A stretch of 7,328 nt of DNA from Pseudomonadota bacterium (GCA_023413605.1 JAEZPL010000066.1:1-7328), one strand, 5' to 3'. Shown: positions 1-6,244, numbered from the stretch's first letter. Notes: a model not told the origin generated them from the letters alone. A program made the numbers and translations.

Positions 1-62
1 TGTGGCTCATGACACGTATGGGCGCGAACCGCCAGTGTGATTTTGTGAAAAGTTTGTCAGAA

Positions 63-77
63 GGGCCGCATCGGCCC
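63..77. other. Short GC-rich hairpin upstream of the helicase gene
   Basis: GGGCCG and CGGCCC form perfect 6-bp arms around a CAT loop, 26 bases before the helicase start. No T-run follows on the + strand. It could be the terminator stem of a gene to the left of the window or a structure in the helicase 5' leader, and the sequence does not decide between these. I see no convincing -35/-10 pair in bases 1-102. Confidence 0.3.
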
Positions 78-102
78 ACCGGCGCTGCCTTGTGAGAGTG
101 AG

Positions 103-2346
103 ATGCCCGTTTCCGACGATATGTTTGCCGCCGACGGTGTTCCGGCCGACCCGCATCTGGTCTTCGAACTGGCCGCCGCGCACCCCGACGTGGTGACGCC
201 GGCCGTGGTGGGCGTGGCGCGGGTGGAGCATGCGGAACGGCACGGCCTCGTGCCGCTCGGCCTGCCGTTGCCGAAGGGCAAGCGTGACCTGCTGGTCCCG
301 GCGGAGCGGCGGGAGGCCATCGTGCTGGAAATCCAGGGCATGCTCGACCGCGCCCGGCGGCGGAACGACCTGCTGGCCCAGGGGCGCCGCGCGCTGGAGG
401 GCTGGTCCACGGCCCTGCACCCCGCCGACGACCGCACCCGCGTGCGCGCCACCCGGACGGACGAGCTTCCCTGGCCCGGCCTGCCGGCCCCGGTGCGCCT
501 TCAGGTCTCGCGCACGTTGGACGTGCTGGAACTGGCCGACCTGACCGACGAGGAACTGACCCTGCGGCTGGAGGGCGACCCGGCCCTGGCCTCCGCGCTG
601 GAGGAGGCGCTGTCCCGCACCGCCGCCCGCCTGCGCCGCTACGCCGGGGAAGCGGGGGAGGCGGAAGACGGACGGACGGACGCCTGGACCTTCGCCAGCC
701 TTGCGGACCGGCTGCACCGCGCGGCCCGCAATCGGCACGGCGTGGACGAGCTGCTCGACCGCTGGGACCGGGAGTTCGACACCTGGCGGCGGGAGCGGGC
801 GGAATCGCGCGGCCGGGCCTATGTGGACCGGCATTTCGACTTCGCCCGGTTCGAACGGCTGTTCCCCGTGGCGCGCGGGCTGGGGCGGCGGCTGGTGCTG
901 GTGGTCGGCCCCACCAACTCCGGCAAGACGCACCACGCCATCGAGGCGCTGAAGGGCGCCTATGACGGCGTCTACCTCGCCCCGCTGCGCCTGCTGGCGC
1001 TGGAGGTGATGGAGCGGCTGAACGCTGAGGGCACGCCCGCGGCGCTGCTGACGGGGGAGGAGGCGATCCCGACCCCCGGCGCCCGCCACACCGCCTCCAC
1101 CATCGAGATGATGGATCCTGACCGGCCGGTGGAGGTCGCGGTGATCGACGAGATCCAGATGCTCGCCGACCCCGACCGCGGCTGGGCCTGGACGGCGGCG
1201 CTGATGGGGGCCCCGGCGGAAACCGTCTACATCCTGGGCGCGCCCGAGGCCCGTCCTCTGGTGGAGCGAGCGGCGGAGCATCTGGGCGAACGGCTGGAGG
1301 TGGTGGAGCTGGAGCGCAAGGTGCCCCTGACCATGATCGACCGCCGCCTGAACTGGGAGGAGGTGGAACCCGGCGACGCGCTGATCGCCTTTTCCCGGCG
1401 CGAGGTGCACAGCGTGCGCGACACGCTGCGGGCCAAGGGCCTGTCCGTGGCGGCGGTCTACGGCGCGCTGGCGCCGGAGGTGCGGCGGCGCGAGGCCGCG
1501 CGCTTCCTGTCCGGCGAGGCGGACGTGGTGGTGGCGACCGACGCCATCGGCATGGGCTTGAACCTGCCCTGCCGGCGCGTGCTGTTCACCGCGCTGGAAA
1601 AATACGACGGCCGCACCGTCCGCCCGCTGACCGCGACGGAGGTGAAGCAGATCGCCGGCCGCGCCGGCCGCTTCGGCCGGTTCGAATCGGGGGAGTTCGG
1701 CGTGGTCGGCCGTGGCACGCCGCAGGCGCTCCGCCAACTGCTGGAAAAGGCGGACGGGCGCCTGCTGCCCACGGCACCGCTGTCCGTCCGCCCGACGCGC
1801 GGGATGCTCGCCCGGCTGGCCGACTATCTCGGCACGGAGGAGACGGTGCTGCTGGTGGATTGCTTCGCCGACGCGCGCACGGCGGACTCGCCCTACCGGG
1901 TCGGCGACCTGTCCACCATGCGGCGCTTGGCGGTGATGCTGGACGAGCGGCGGCTGCCGCTGTCCGCGAAGCTCGACCTCCTGCTCGCCCCCGCCGACCT
2001 GGAGGACGAGGCGGAAGCCCGCATCCTGGCGACCATCATCGGCGCGGTGGAGGCGGGGGAGGCGATGTCCATCGGGCGCATCGTCCCGGCCCGGCTGGAG
2101 GGGTTGGACGGGGCGGCGCTGGAGGCGGCGTCGCGCGCCTGCGACCTTTACTACTGGGCGGCCCGCAAATTCCCCAAGCTGTTCCCGGAGCGCGAGGCCG
2201 TGCGCAGCCGCCGCGCGGAGGTCAGCCGGCGCCTGTCGGACCTGCTCGCCACACGCGGCGCCCGATCCGCCGGCAACCGGCGCGAGCCCCCGCCCAAGGC
2301 CGGCTTCCGCGGCGCCCCGCGCCGACGCTTCGGGCCTCGGCGCTAA
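103..2346 (+). CDS. SUV3-type (mitochondrial-like) ATP-dependent RNA helicase
   Basis: A 747-residue superfamily 2 helicase of the SUV3 type. Members unwind RNA or RNA/DNA duplexes using ATP; in mitochondria SUV3 works with a degradative exonuclease, and alphaproteobacteria carry homologues. Visible motifs are Walker A GPTNSGKT (residues 269-276), the motif Ia-like YLAPLRLLALE (about 291-301), DEIQ as the DExH box (349-352), LGAPEA as motif III, ATDAIGMGLNLP as motif V (478-489) and QIAGRAGRFGR as motif VI (516-526). The C-terminal region has LYYWAARKFPKLFP (682-695), typical of the SUV3 C-terminal domain, then a basic tail rich in Arg, Pro and Gly that could bind RNA. About 260 residues precede Walker A and match no domain I can name. 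The ATG at 103 is preceded by a modest GAGAG; the next in-frame ATG (121) has no ribosome binding site. The stop codon lies in the first arm of a palindrome. The helicase class is secure; the RNA substrate and partner are unknown. Confidence 0.93.
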   Translation: MPVSDDMFAADGVPADPHLVFELAAAHPDVVTPAVVGVARVEHAERHGLVPLGLPLPKGKRDLLVPAERREAIVLEIQGMLDRARRRNDLLAQGRRALEGWSTALHPADDRTRVRATRTDELPWPGLPAPVRLQVSRTLDVLELADLTDEELTLRLEGDPALASALEEALSRTAARLRRYAGEAGEAEDGRTDAWTFASLADRLHRAARNRHGVDELLDRWDREFDTWRRERAESRGRAYVDRHFDFARFERLFPVARGLGRRLVLVVGPTNSGKTHHAIEALKGAYDGVYLAPLRLLALEVMERLNAEGTPAALLTGEEAIPTPGARHTASTIEMMDPDRPVEVAVIDEIQMLADPDRGWAWTAALMGAPAETVYILGAPEARPLVERAAEHLGERLEVVELERKVPLTMIDRRLNWEEVEPGDALIAFSRREVHSVRDTLRAKGLSVAAVYGALAPEVRRREAARFLSGEADVVVATDAIGMGLNLPCRRVLFTALEKYDGRTVRPLTATEVKQIAGRAGRFGRFESGEFGVVGRGTPQALRQLLEKADGRLLPTAPLSVRPTRGMLARLADYLGTEETVLLVDCFADARTADSPYRVGDLSTMRRLAVMLDERRLPLSAKLDLLLAPADLEDEAEARILATIIGAVEAGEAMSIGRIVPARLEGLDGAALEAASRACDLYYWAARKFPKLFPEREAVRSRRAEVSRRLSDLLATRGARSAGNRREPPPKAGFRGAPRRRFGPRR

Positions 2347-2384
2347 AGCGGATTGCGATCCGCTTTGGACCGCGACCGCGGTCC
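2345..2384. repeat. Double palindrome overlapping the helicase stop codon (REP-like)
   Basis: Two perfect inverted repeats stand back to back. AAAGCGGAT (2345-2353) pairs with ATCCGCTTT (2358-2366) around TGCG, and GGACCGC (2367-2373) pairs with GCGGTCC (2378-2384) around GACC. The first arm begins in the TAA stop of the helicase. The first palindrome shares its AAAGCG-AT core with the one at 2433-2460, so the pair resembles a composite repetitive extragenic palindrome. In the helicase mRNA the stems could slow 3' exonucleases or help end transcription; there is no T-tract beyond TTT. Confidence 0.65.
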
Positions 2385-2432
2385 CGGCCACTCGTGCGGC
2401 CGAAGCCCGACCGGCAAGTGAGGTCGTTTAAA

Positions 2433-2460
2433 TCTAAAGCGAATGTCAATTCGCTTTAGA
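2433..2460. repeat. 12-bp-arm palindrome, partner of the helicase-end palindrome
   Basis: TCTAAAGCGAAT (2433-2444) and ATTCGCTTTAGA (2449-2460) are perfect 12-bp arms around GTCA. CTAAAGCG-AT is shared with the palindrome at 2345, in opposite orientation at the outer edges, so 2343-2460 could be one element of about 118 bp with related ends. The stretch is richer in A and T than its surroundings. It could be a repetitive extragenic element, a small MITE-like remnant, or a bidirectional transcription stop between the helicase and the next gene. Confidence 0.65.
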
Positions 2461-2513
2461 GCACGGCGGTAACGGGTTACGGAACCGGAAGCGGTGCCGG
2501 GTGTTGTTCAGGC

Positions 2514-2690
2514 ATGGACCTGATTCGCATCATACTGGCACTGCTGCTGCCGCCGCTGGGCGTCTTCCTCCAGGTGGGGTTCGGCGTCCAATTCTGGATC
2601 AACGTGCTGCTGACCCTGCTCGGCTACATTCCGGGCATGGTGCACGCGCTGTACGTGATCGTGAAGTACAAGGACCGCCATCCGGCATGA
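2514..2690 (+). CDS. Pmp3/YqaE (UPF0057) family small membrane protein
   Basis: A 58-residue, very hydrophobic protein of the Pmp3/YqaE proteolipid family, found in bacteria, plants and fungi. Members sit in the plasma or inner membrane and are tied to membrane potential and salt or cold stress; their biochemical action is poorly known. The signature is clear: LLPPLGVFLQVGFG at residues 11-24, QFWINVLLTLLGYIPG at 26-41, then HALYVIVKYKDRHPA at 44-58. Two membrane helices are expected, at about 4-21 and 28-50, with a short charged C-terminal tail. Length is normal for the family. The ATG at 2514 is the only sensible start because no in-frame ATG, GTG or TTG lies just upstream, but no good Shine-Dalgarno is seen (only AGG, almost touching the start). 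It is 53 bases after the 2433-2460 palindrome, so it probably has its own promoter, which I cannot pinpoint. Identity is high confidence; the physiological role is inferred from the family. Confidence 0.9.
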   Translation: MDLIRIILALLLPPLGVFLQVGFGVQFWINVLLTLLGYIPGMVHALYVIVKYKDRHPA

Positions 2691-2730
2691 TAAGCCCGGC
2701 ATAACGGTCTCCGGCCTGACCGGTCCTGGC

Positions 2731-2776
2731 GTCACAGGCATGGCTGCTGTGACAAAAATACGCCCATGCCTGTGAC
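2731..2776. repeat. Perfect 13-bp inverted repeat after the Pmp3-type gene
   Basis: GTCACAGGCATGG (2731-2743) is the exact reverse complement of CCATGCCTGTGAC (2764-2776), with a 20-base spacer. The spacer contains another CTGTGAC (2747-2753), which can pair instead with the first arm, and the second arm can pair instead with GTCACAG at 2781-2787. Alternative folds of an RNA through this region would therefore exclude one another. Simple readings are a terminator for the Pmp3-type gene, 40 bases after its stop, or a set of operator half-sites. Confidence 0.6.
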
Positions 2777-2787
2777 GATTGTCACAG
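2770..2787. promoter_or_regulatory. CRP/FNR-superfamily type operator
   Basis: CTGTGAC-GATT-GTCACAG is a perfect palindrome and contains TGTGA-N6-TCACA (2771-2786), the exact Escherichia coli CRP consensus core. Related alphaproteobacterial regulators of this superfamily bind similar sites. The centre is at 2778.5. A -10-like TACTGT at 2808-2813 keeps the three most conserved positions of TATAAT and would place a start near 2820, giving a centre near -41.5. That is the spacing of class II CRP promoters. The match is seen directly; the promoter and the identity of the regulator are inferred. The first gene downstream is the micro-ORF at 2847. Confidence 0.5.
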
Positions 2788-2846
2788 AAATTCCCCGCGC
2801 AGACCGCTACTGTCCCCGCCCATCGGGGATAAGTACACATACGATC

Positions 2847-2915
2847 ATGTTCAAGCTCCTGCTCGCACTCCTGCCGCTCACGGCCACTCTGCTGATGTAC
2901 GCCACCGTTCACTGA
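2847..2915 (+). CDS. Possible 22-residue hydrophobic micro-ORF
   Basis: The ATG at 2847 opens 22 codons ending in TGA, encoding MFKLLLALLPLTATLLMYATVH: one Lys near the start, then a hydrophobic stretch long enough for one membrane helix. I recognise no family. For it: the CRP-type operator and a candidate -10 lie just upstream, and all three hydrophobic-peptide features (basic N-end, Leu-rich core, short polar tail) are present. Against it: the only Shine-Dalgarno-like GGGGA (2825-2828 plus A) is 17 bases from the ATG, too far to be good, and Leu-rich chance ORFs are common in GC-rich DNA. Its stop lies in a 21-bp tandem repeat. The same region could instead make a small non-coding RNA. Confidence 0.3.
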   Translation: MFKLLLALLPLTATLLMYATVH

Positions 2916-2948
2916 ACGGCGCTACGAGTTCACTGAACGGCGTCACGA
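2907..2948. repeat. 21-bp tandem repeat at the convergent gene ends
   Basis: Two adjacent 21-bp units (2907-2927 and 2928-2948) read GTTCACTGAACGGCG followed by CTACGA or TCACGA, differing only in a CT/TC pair. A third partial copy begins with GTTCA at 2949. Each unit carries the near-palindrome GTTCACTGAAC. The array holds the stop of the micro-ORF (+) and of the phosphoesterase gene (-). Since 21 is a multiple of 3, the phosphoesterase frame meets TGA in one unit and TAG in the next. It is probably a local duplication of a gene end. Confidence 0.8.
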
Positions 2949-3776
2949 GTTCAGAACCCGCCGCACCATCTCGTACAGCCCGACCCGCCGCAGCCCGTCC
3001 TGGAGCGTGGAGCGGATCGGCGCGGGGATGGACAGCAGGCGGCGCGGTTCGATGCCGGCCTTCCGGGTCTTGGCGAAAGCCGTGGCGTCGTCGTAGGCAA
3101 CCCGCCGAACGCCGACCGTCCGCCGCGCAGTGTCGAAAACGAGATAGGTCGCGCGGCGTTCCTCCGTGCGGGGCTCACCCACCGTCCCGGGATTCAGCAG
3201 ATAGGCGGATCCGTCGCGCAGGCGGACCTCCCCATCGGCGCTTCCATCGGTGCCGTGCTCCCACACCTTTCCATCGCGATATTCGTGGATGCCCAGCCGG
3301 TGCGTGTGGCCGAAGGCGCAGACGCGGGCACCGGAGGGGTGGCGCATCAGCGCCTGCGCGGTCAGCCGGCGGCGCTCATCACTGTCCAGCCGCACCAATT
3401 CGCAGCCGGAGTCGACGTGCAGCGCCCCGTGGACGATGGCGAGATGACCGTCCAGGCTGGCCTTCAGCGGCAGGCCGGACAGCCACGCGATGTCCTCCGC
3501 CGACAGGCGCTTGTGCGTCCAGGCGACCGCCCGGATGGCGCGGACGCTGAAGCCGTCCGTCGGGATCTGCCGGGTGACCGCGCGGTCATGGTTGCCGGCG
3601 ATGCACAGCGCGCCGGCCTCCCGCAGCAGGGCGATGCACTCCGCCGGGTTGGTGTTGTAGCCGACGATGTCGCCCAGGCAGATGATCCGCTCCACCCCCG
3701 CCGATTCCATGTCGGACAGCGTGGCCTGCAACGCTTCCAGGTTGGCGTGGATGTCCGACAGAATGCCGATTTTCAT
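2943..3776 (-). CDS. Calcineurin-like metallophosphoesterase (YfcE/MJ0936-like)
   Basis: A 277-residue protein of the calcineurin-like phosphoesterase superfamily, closest in look to the YfcE/MJ0936 group, which hydrolyses phosphodiesters or phosphomonoesters with two metal ions. All metal-site motifs are present: SDIHAN with D8 and H10, GDIVGY with D36, GNHDRA with N62 and H63, HGALH with H116, and GHTH with H157 and H159. The fold ends with LNPGTVGEPR (194-203), also typical of the group. About 60 residues follow, rich in Arg, with no motif I recognise. There is no signal peptide, so it should be cytoplasmic. The ATG at 3776 is 13 bases after the ATP-grasp stop, so the two are probably co-transcribed and perhaps translationally coupled; the Shine-Dalgarno is weak. 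It is the last gene of the operon and converges on the + strand genes. It may process a phosphorylated intermediate of the same pathway, but a housekeeping role is equally possible. Substrate unknown. Confidence 0.88.
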   Translation of the reverse strand: MKIGILSDIHANLEALQATLSDMESAGVERIICLGDIVGYNTNPAECIALLREAGALCIAGNHDRAVTRQIPTDGFSVRAIRAVAWTHKRLSAEDIAWLSGLPLKASLDGHLAIVHGALHVDSGCELVRLDSDERRRLTAQALMRHPSGARVCAFGHTHRLGIHEYRDGKVWEHGTDGSADGEVRLRDGSAYLLNPGTVGEPRTEERRATYLVFDTARRTVGVRRVAYDDATAFAKTRKAGIEPRRLLSIPAPIRSTLQDGLRRVGLYEMVRRVLNS

Positions 3777-3789
3777 TTTTGATCGCCGC

Positions 3790-4980
3790 TCACTGCGCCT
3801 TCAGGGCGTGGTCGGGCGGGTGCCCGTGGCGGGTGCCGGAGGGCAGAAAGCGCGCGAACCGGTTCCACAGGAACGGCATCGGGTCGTCCAGGGTAACGGC
3901 CTTGGCCTGGCAACGCAGCATCCAGGGCAGCCACGCGGCCATGGACACGCCGCTTTCCTTCGCGGCCAGCCGGTCCTTGGTGATGTGGCACCAGCAGGCG
4001 CCGGCCCGCGCCTTCGCGGCGGCGGGGCGGGGCAGGCCCACCGCGTCGGCGTAGACCAGCGCCGGCAGGTTCACGCCGGCCACCGCGCCCAGATGGTGCC
4101 ACAGGTTGAAGCGCGGGTTGACCTCCAGCAGGTGCAGCCGTCGGTCCGGCCCGCGCTTGAAGTCGAACTTGGCGACGCCGCGCAGGTCCAGCCTTTCCAC
4201 CAGCGCGCGGCCCAGCGCCGCCACGTCGGGTTCGTCGGTGATGGTCAGGGCGGTGCTGTGCCCGTAGTCCAGCGGGTAGGTGCGGATCTTGCGGCCGGTG
4301 AACTCTCCGGCGATGCCGCCGCCCCGGTCGACATAGACGTGGTAGCTCTCGATCCGCGATTCCGGGCCGGGGATCATTTCCTGCGCCAGCACGTCCAGCC
4401 CGACCGCGGCCAGACGGGGCCACAGCGCGCGCAGATCCTCCAGGCTGTCGACCTGGATGGCCTTGCCGAACCCTTCGGCCTCGTCCCACACCTTCCGGCG
4501 GGTCAGCGGCTTGACGATGACGGGAAAGCGCAGGTCGAGGGAACCGGGTGCGTCGTCGCGGGTGGGGTGCAGGCGGCGGGTCGCCGGGACGGGCAGGTCC
4601 AGCCGCTCGGCCAGGGCCTGGAAACGACCCTTGTCCACCAGATCCTCCACCAGCTCCGTCCCGGACAGGACGAAGCGGAAGGCTTGGCGCAGGCGGCTGC
4701 GGTTGCGCGACACCAGCAGAAGCTGCGTGTCGTCCTGGTAGAACAGCACCGGCGGCGCCGGCTGCCGGCGGCCGAAGCGCAGCAGCGCCTCCACGAGGTC
4801 GCCTGGATCTCCCGCGGCATCGTCCCACAGGATGGAGTCGCTGGTGTAGCGGGAATGCAGGGCCGGACTGCCGGGGTGGGTGACCACGGCGCAGCGCACC
4901 CCCGCCAGCCCCAGCGGGCGCACCATGTCCATGTCGCCCATGACGCAGGCCAGGGCTTCCTTCCGGTCGGTGTTCTTCAC
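3790..4980 (-). CDS. ATP-grasp ligase (carboxylate-amine ligase type)
   Basis: A 396-residue ATP-grasp superfamily enzyme. Such enzymes activate a carboxylate as an acyl phosphate with ATP and couple it to an amine or thiol. An N-terminal Rossmann-like part (about 8-115; VMGDMDMVRPLGLAGV at 13-28) leads to KGRFQALAERLDLPVPATR (117-135), the usual entry to the ATP-grasp fold. FPVIVKPL (152-159) supplies the nucleotide-binding Lys157, QEMIPGP (200-206) the adenine-contacting hinge, and KFDFKRGPDRRLHLLEVNPRF (271-291) the metal-binding Asp273, Glu286 and Asn288. The C-terminal 80 residues are specific to this protein. It resembles the predicted carboligases often found in polysaccharide or peptide-like biosynthesis clusters, not D-Ala ligase or carbamoyl-phosphate synthase. 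The start is GTG at 4980 (7 bases after a strong GGAGGG at 4988-4993). It sits between the GNAT transferase upstream and the phosphoesterase 13 bases downstream. Ligase class is firm; both substrates are unknown. Confidence 0.88.
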   Translation of the reverse strand: MKNTDRKEALACVMGDMDMVRPLGLAGVRCAVVTHPGSPALHSRYTSDSILWDDAAGDPGDLVEALLRFGRRQPAPPVLFYQDDTQLLLVSRNRSRLRQAFRFVLSGTELVEDLVDKGRFQALAERLDLPVPATRRLHPTRDDAPGSLDLRFPVIVKPLTRRKVWDEAEGFGKAIQVDSLEDLRALWPRLAAVGLDVLAQEMIPGPESRIESYHVYVDRGGGIAGEFTGRKIRTYPLDYGHSTALTITDEPDVAALGRALVERLDLRGVAKFDFKRGPDRRLHLLEVNPRFNLWHHLGAVAGVNLPALVYADAVGLPRPAAAKARAGACWCHITKDRLAAKESGVSMAAWLPWMLRCQAKAVTLDDPMPFLWNRFARFLPSGTRHGHPPDHALKAQ

Positions 4981-5054
4981 GATGGAGCCCTCCGCCAGTG
5001 TGTTGCGGTCGCTTGATCGGTTCGGATCGGTTCGGGCCGGTCCGGCTGGTTCAT
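4977..5054 (-). CDS. Possible 25-residue linker ORF between the transferase and ligase genes
   Basis: The ATG at 5054 shares its A with the TGA stop of the GNAT gene (TGATG), and the frame runs 25 codons to a TGA that overlaps the GTG start of the ATP-grasp gene (GTGA). The peptide is polar and rich in Pro, Arg and Thr, with no known family. Ribosomes finishing the transferase could re-initiate here and be delivered to the ligase start, whose GGAGGG lies inside this frame. Such a double overlap is the classic layout for translational coupling. It can also arise by chance in a 73-base gap, and there is no separate Shine-Dalgarno for the ATG beyond the coding sequence. Confidence 0.3.
   Translation of the reverse strand: MNQPDRPEPIRTDQATATHWRRAPS
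5015..5034. repeat. Tandem 10-bp direct repeat in the transferase-ligase gap
   Basis: GATCGGTTCG occurs twice in tandem (5015-5024, 5025-5034). Next to it GGTTCATC occurs at 5049-5056 and 5060-5067, an 11-bp-spaced imperfect repeat that includes the transferase stop. Short repeats of this kind suggest replication slippage. A gain or loss of one 10-bp unit would shift the frame of the 25-codon linker ORF without touching either large gene. Confidence 0.7.
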
Positions 5055-6244
5055 CAGCGGTTCATCGAGGCCAGCGGGCTGCGCGGCAGCCGCTTCAGCC
5101 GCTCCGCCAGCCCGGCCTTGGCGCGGCGCAGATGGGCGTCGATCTGGCGGCTCAGCCGGTCGGGGCCAAGCGCGATCCAGTTCATCGGATGCTCGGCGTT
5201 GGACAGCAGCGGCTTGTGGCCGGCCGGGGTGGACATGAAGTCGTAGCAGCGCTCGCCGCGGGCAAGGGTGTCCTCGATGGCCAGGACGTGGCTGACCAGT
5301 CCGGGTTTCAGGCGCTTGTCCTGCTCGTAGGCGAAGCCGCCCTGGTAGTTCATCACGCGCCCGCGATGGACGAAATTGTAGAGAAAGCCGATGGGCTGCC
5401 CGCCGACGCTGACGCGGCAGAGGCGCACGGCTCCCTTCGGCACGCCAGTGGCGATCAGCCGTTCGTGGAACGGGCGGAAGGCCGGGTTGGAAAAGGCGCC
5501 GGCCTGCCCGCGGGACGTCCAGGTGGACTGGTGCAGCACCTCCATGGCCTGGAAATCCTCCAACGCCTCGTCCACGGTGCCGGCCACGCGGTATTCCAGC
5601 GGGCCGCGCTCGCCGTACAGGCGCATGGCCCGCCGCACCGCCGCGCGGGTGTTCTTGCCGATGGTGGACAGATAATCCCTCTCGCGCTTGCGCACGAGGT
5701 CCAGATCCACCCATTGCGTGCTGTCGGCCGTGCGCACCTGAAGGGTGTGGCCCTGCCCATGGGCGACGCGCCGGACGGCGGCCTCCGCCGCCGGCTCCAG
5801 CCCGCCCAGCACCAGCTCGTCCCAATTGGGCAGGCGCCGGCCCAGCCAGTCGAAACAGGCGGTCAGCACCGCGCCCGCGCAGTGCCGGTCGGCCAGGATT
5901 CCGTTGTATTCGATGAACAGGCGGTCGAACATTCGCTCGCCGGTTTCGTGCAGCAGCCAGCACCGCGTGCGCAGGAGGCCGAAGCGCCACAGGGTTCGCG
6001 GGCACAGCAGCGCCAGCCCGACGACCGTCCCTTGCCGGGATGCGATCAGGACATGTGGACGCGCTTTTGGCGGAAGAAATTTCAGCCAGTTTCCAATCCA
6101 TTGCCAGGATAGGAAGAAGGAGCCATCCGAGCGGCCTTCGAGGTCGGTCCACAACCCATATAAATTGTCGACATGGGTGATCGGAAGCATTTGAACATCA
6201 ATGACGGAACTGTTTTCGCCAAGAGTAAGAGTCCTCATATCCAT
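5054..6244 (-). CDS. FemAB/CelD-like GNAT acyltransferase
   Basis: A protein of 396 residues if it starts at the ATG at 6244. It matches the CelD/BcsL-type and FemAB-like GNAT family (BioF2-like, Acetyltransf_6), which transfer acyl or aminoacyl groups in polysaccharide and envelope synthesis. The first half (about 20-150) is the degenerate GNAT copy. The second half has the family hallmarks: STIGKNTRAAVRRAMRLYG (193-211), LHQSTWTSRGQAGAF (237-251), the core beta strand of GQPIGFLYNF (282-291), then YQGGFAYEQDKRLKPG (300-315) and YDFMSTPAGHKP (334-345). No signal peptide or membrane helix is seen. The frame could extend to a TTG at 6301, but that has no ribosome binding site, while GGAAAG lies 9 bases before the ATG at 6244; ATG at 6238 is another option. 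It is the first large gene of a minus-strand operon with the ligase and phosphoesterase. Donor and acceptor are not known. Confidence 0.85.
   Translation of the reverse strand: MDMRTLTLGENSSVIDVQMLPITHVDNLYGLWTDLEGRSDGSFFLSWQWIGNWLKFLPPKARPHVLIASRQGTVVGLALLCPRTLWRFGLLRTRCWLLHETGERMFDRLFIEYNGILADRHCAGAVLTACFDWLGRRLPNWDELVLGGLEPAAEAAVRRVAHGQGHTLQVRTADSTQWVDLDLVRKRERDYLSTIGKNTRAAVRRAMRLYGERGPLEYRVAGTVDEALEDFQAMEVLHQSTWTSRGQAGAFSNPAFRPFHERLIATGVPKGAVRLCRVSVGGQPIGFLYNFVHRGRVMNYQGGFAYEQDKRLKPGLVSHVLAIEDTLARGERCYDFMSTPAGHKPLLSNAEHPMNWIALGPDRLSRQIDAHLRRAKAGLAERLKRLPRSPLASMNR

Noticed and set aside
7..2391. A 794-codon open frame on the minus strand, longer than the helicase gene it covers
   Set aside because: It is the antisense shadow of the helicase. 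The translation is Gly/Arg/Gln/His-rich low-complexity sequence without any domain, as expected opposite a GC-rich gene.
2813..2829. TCCCCG-CCCAT-CGGGGA hairpin as a ribosome-binding-site switch for the micro-ORF
   Set aside because: The 6-bp stem is short, and if transcription starts near 2820 the first arm is not in the RNA. GGGGA is also too far from the ATG to be a convincing ribosome binding site.
2501..2912. A 67-codon + frame and a 134-codon minus frame over the Pmp3-type gene
   Set aside because: The Pmp3/YqaE signature is clear in another + frame (2514-2690); these are shadows of it.
2907..2957. CRISPR-like repeat at the convergent gene ends
   Set aside because: The units are directly adjacent with no spacers, there are only two full copies, and no cas gene is present.
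3667..5016. A 449-codon + strand frame across the ATP-grasp gene
   Set aside because: It lies antisense to a gene with intact ATP-grasp motifs, has Gln/Gly/His-rich composition and no recognisable domain.
4880..6112. A 410-codon + strand frame and a 391-codon minus frame (4977-6152) over the transferase gene
   Set aside because: Both are other-frame shadows of the GNAT gene with skewed Arg/Ala/Gly composition and no motif.
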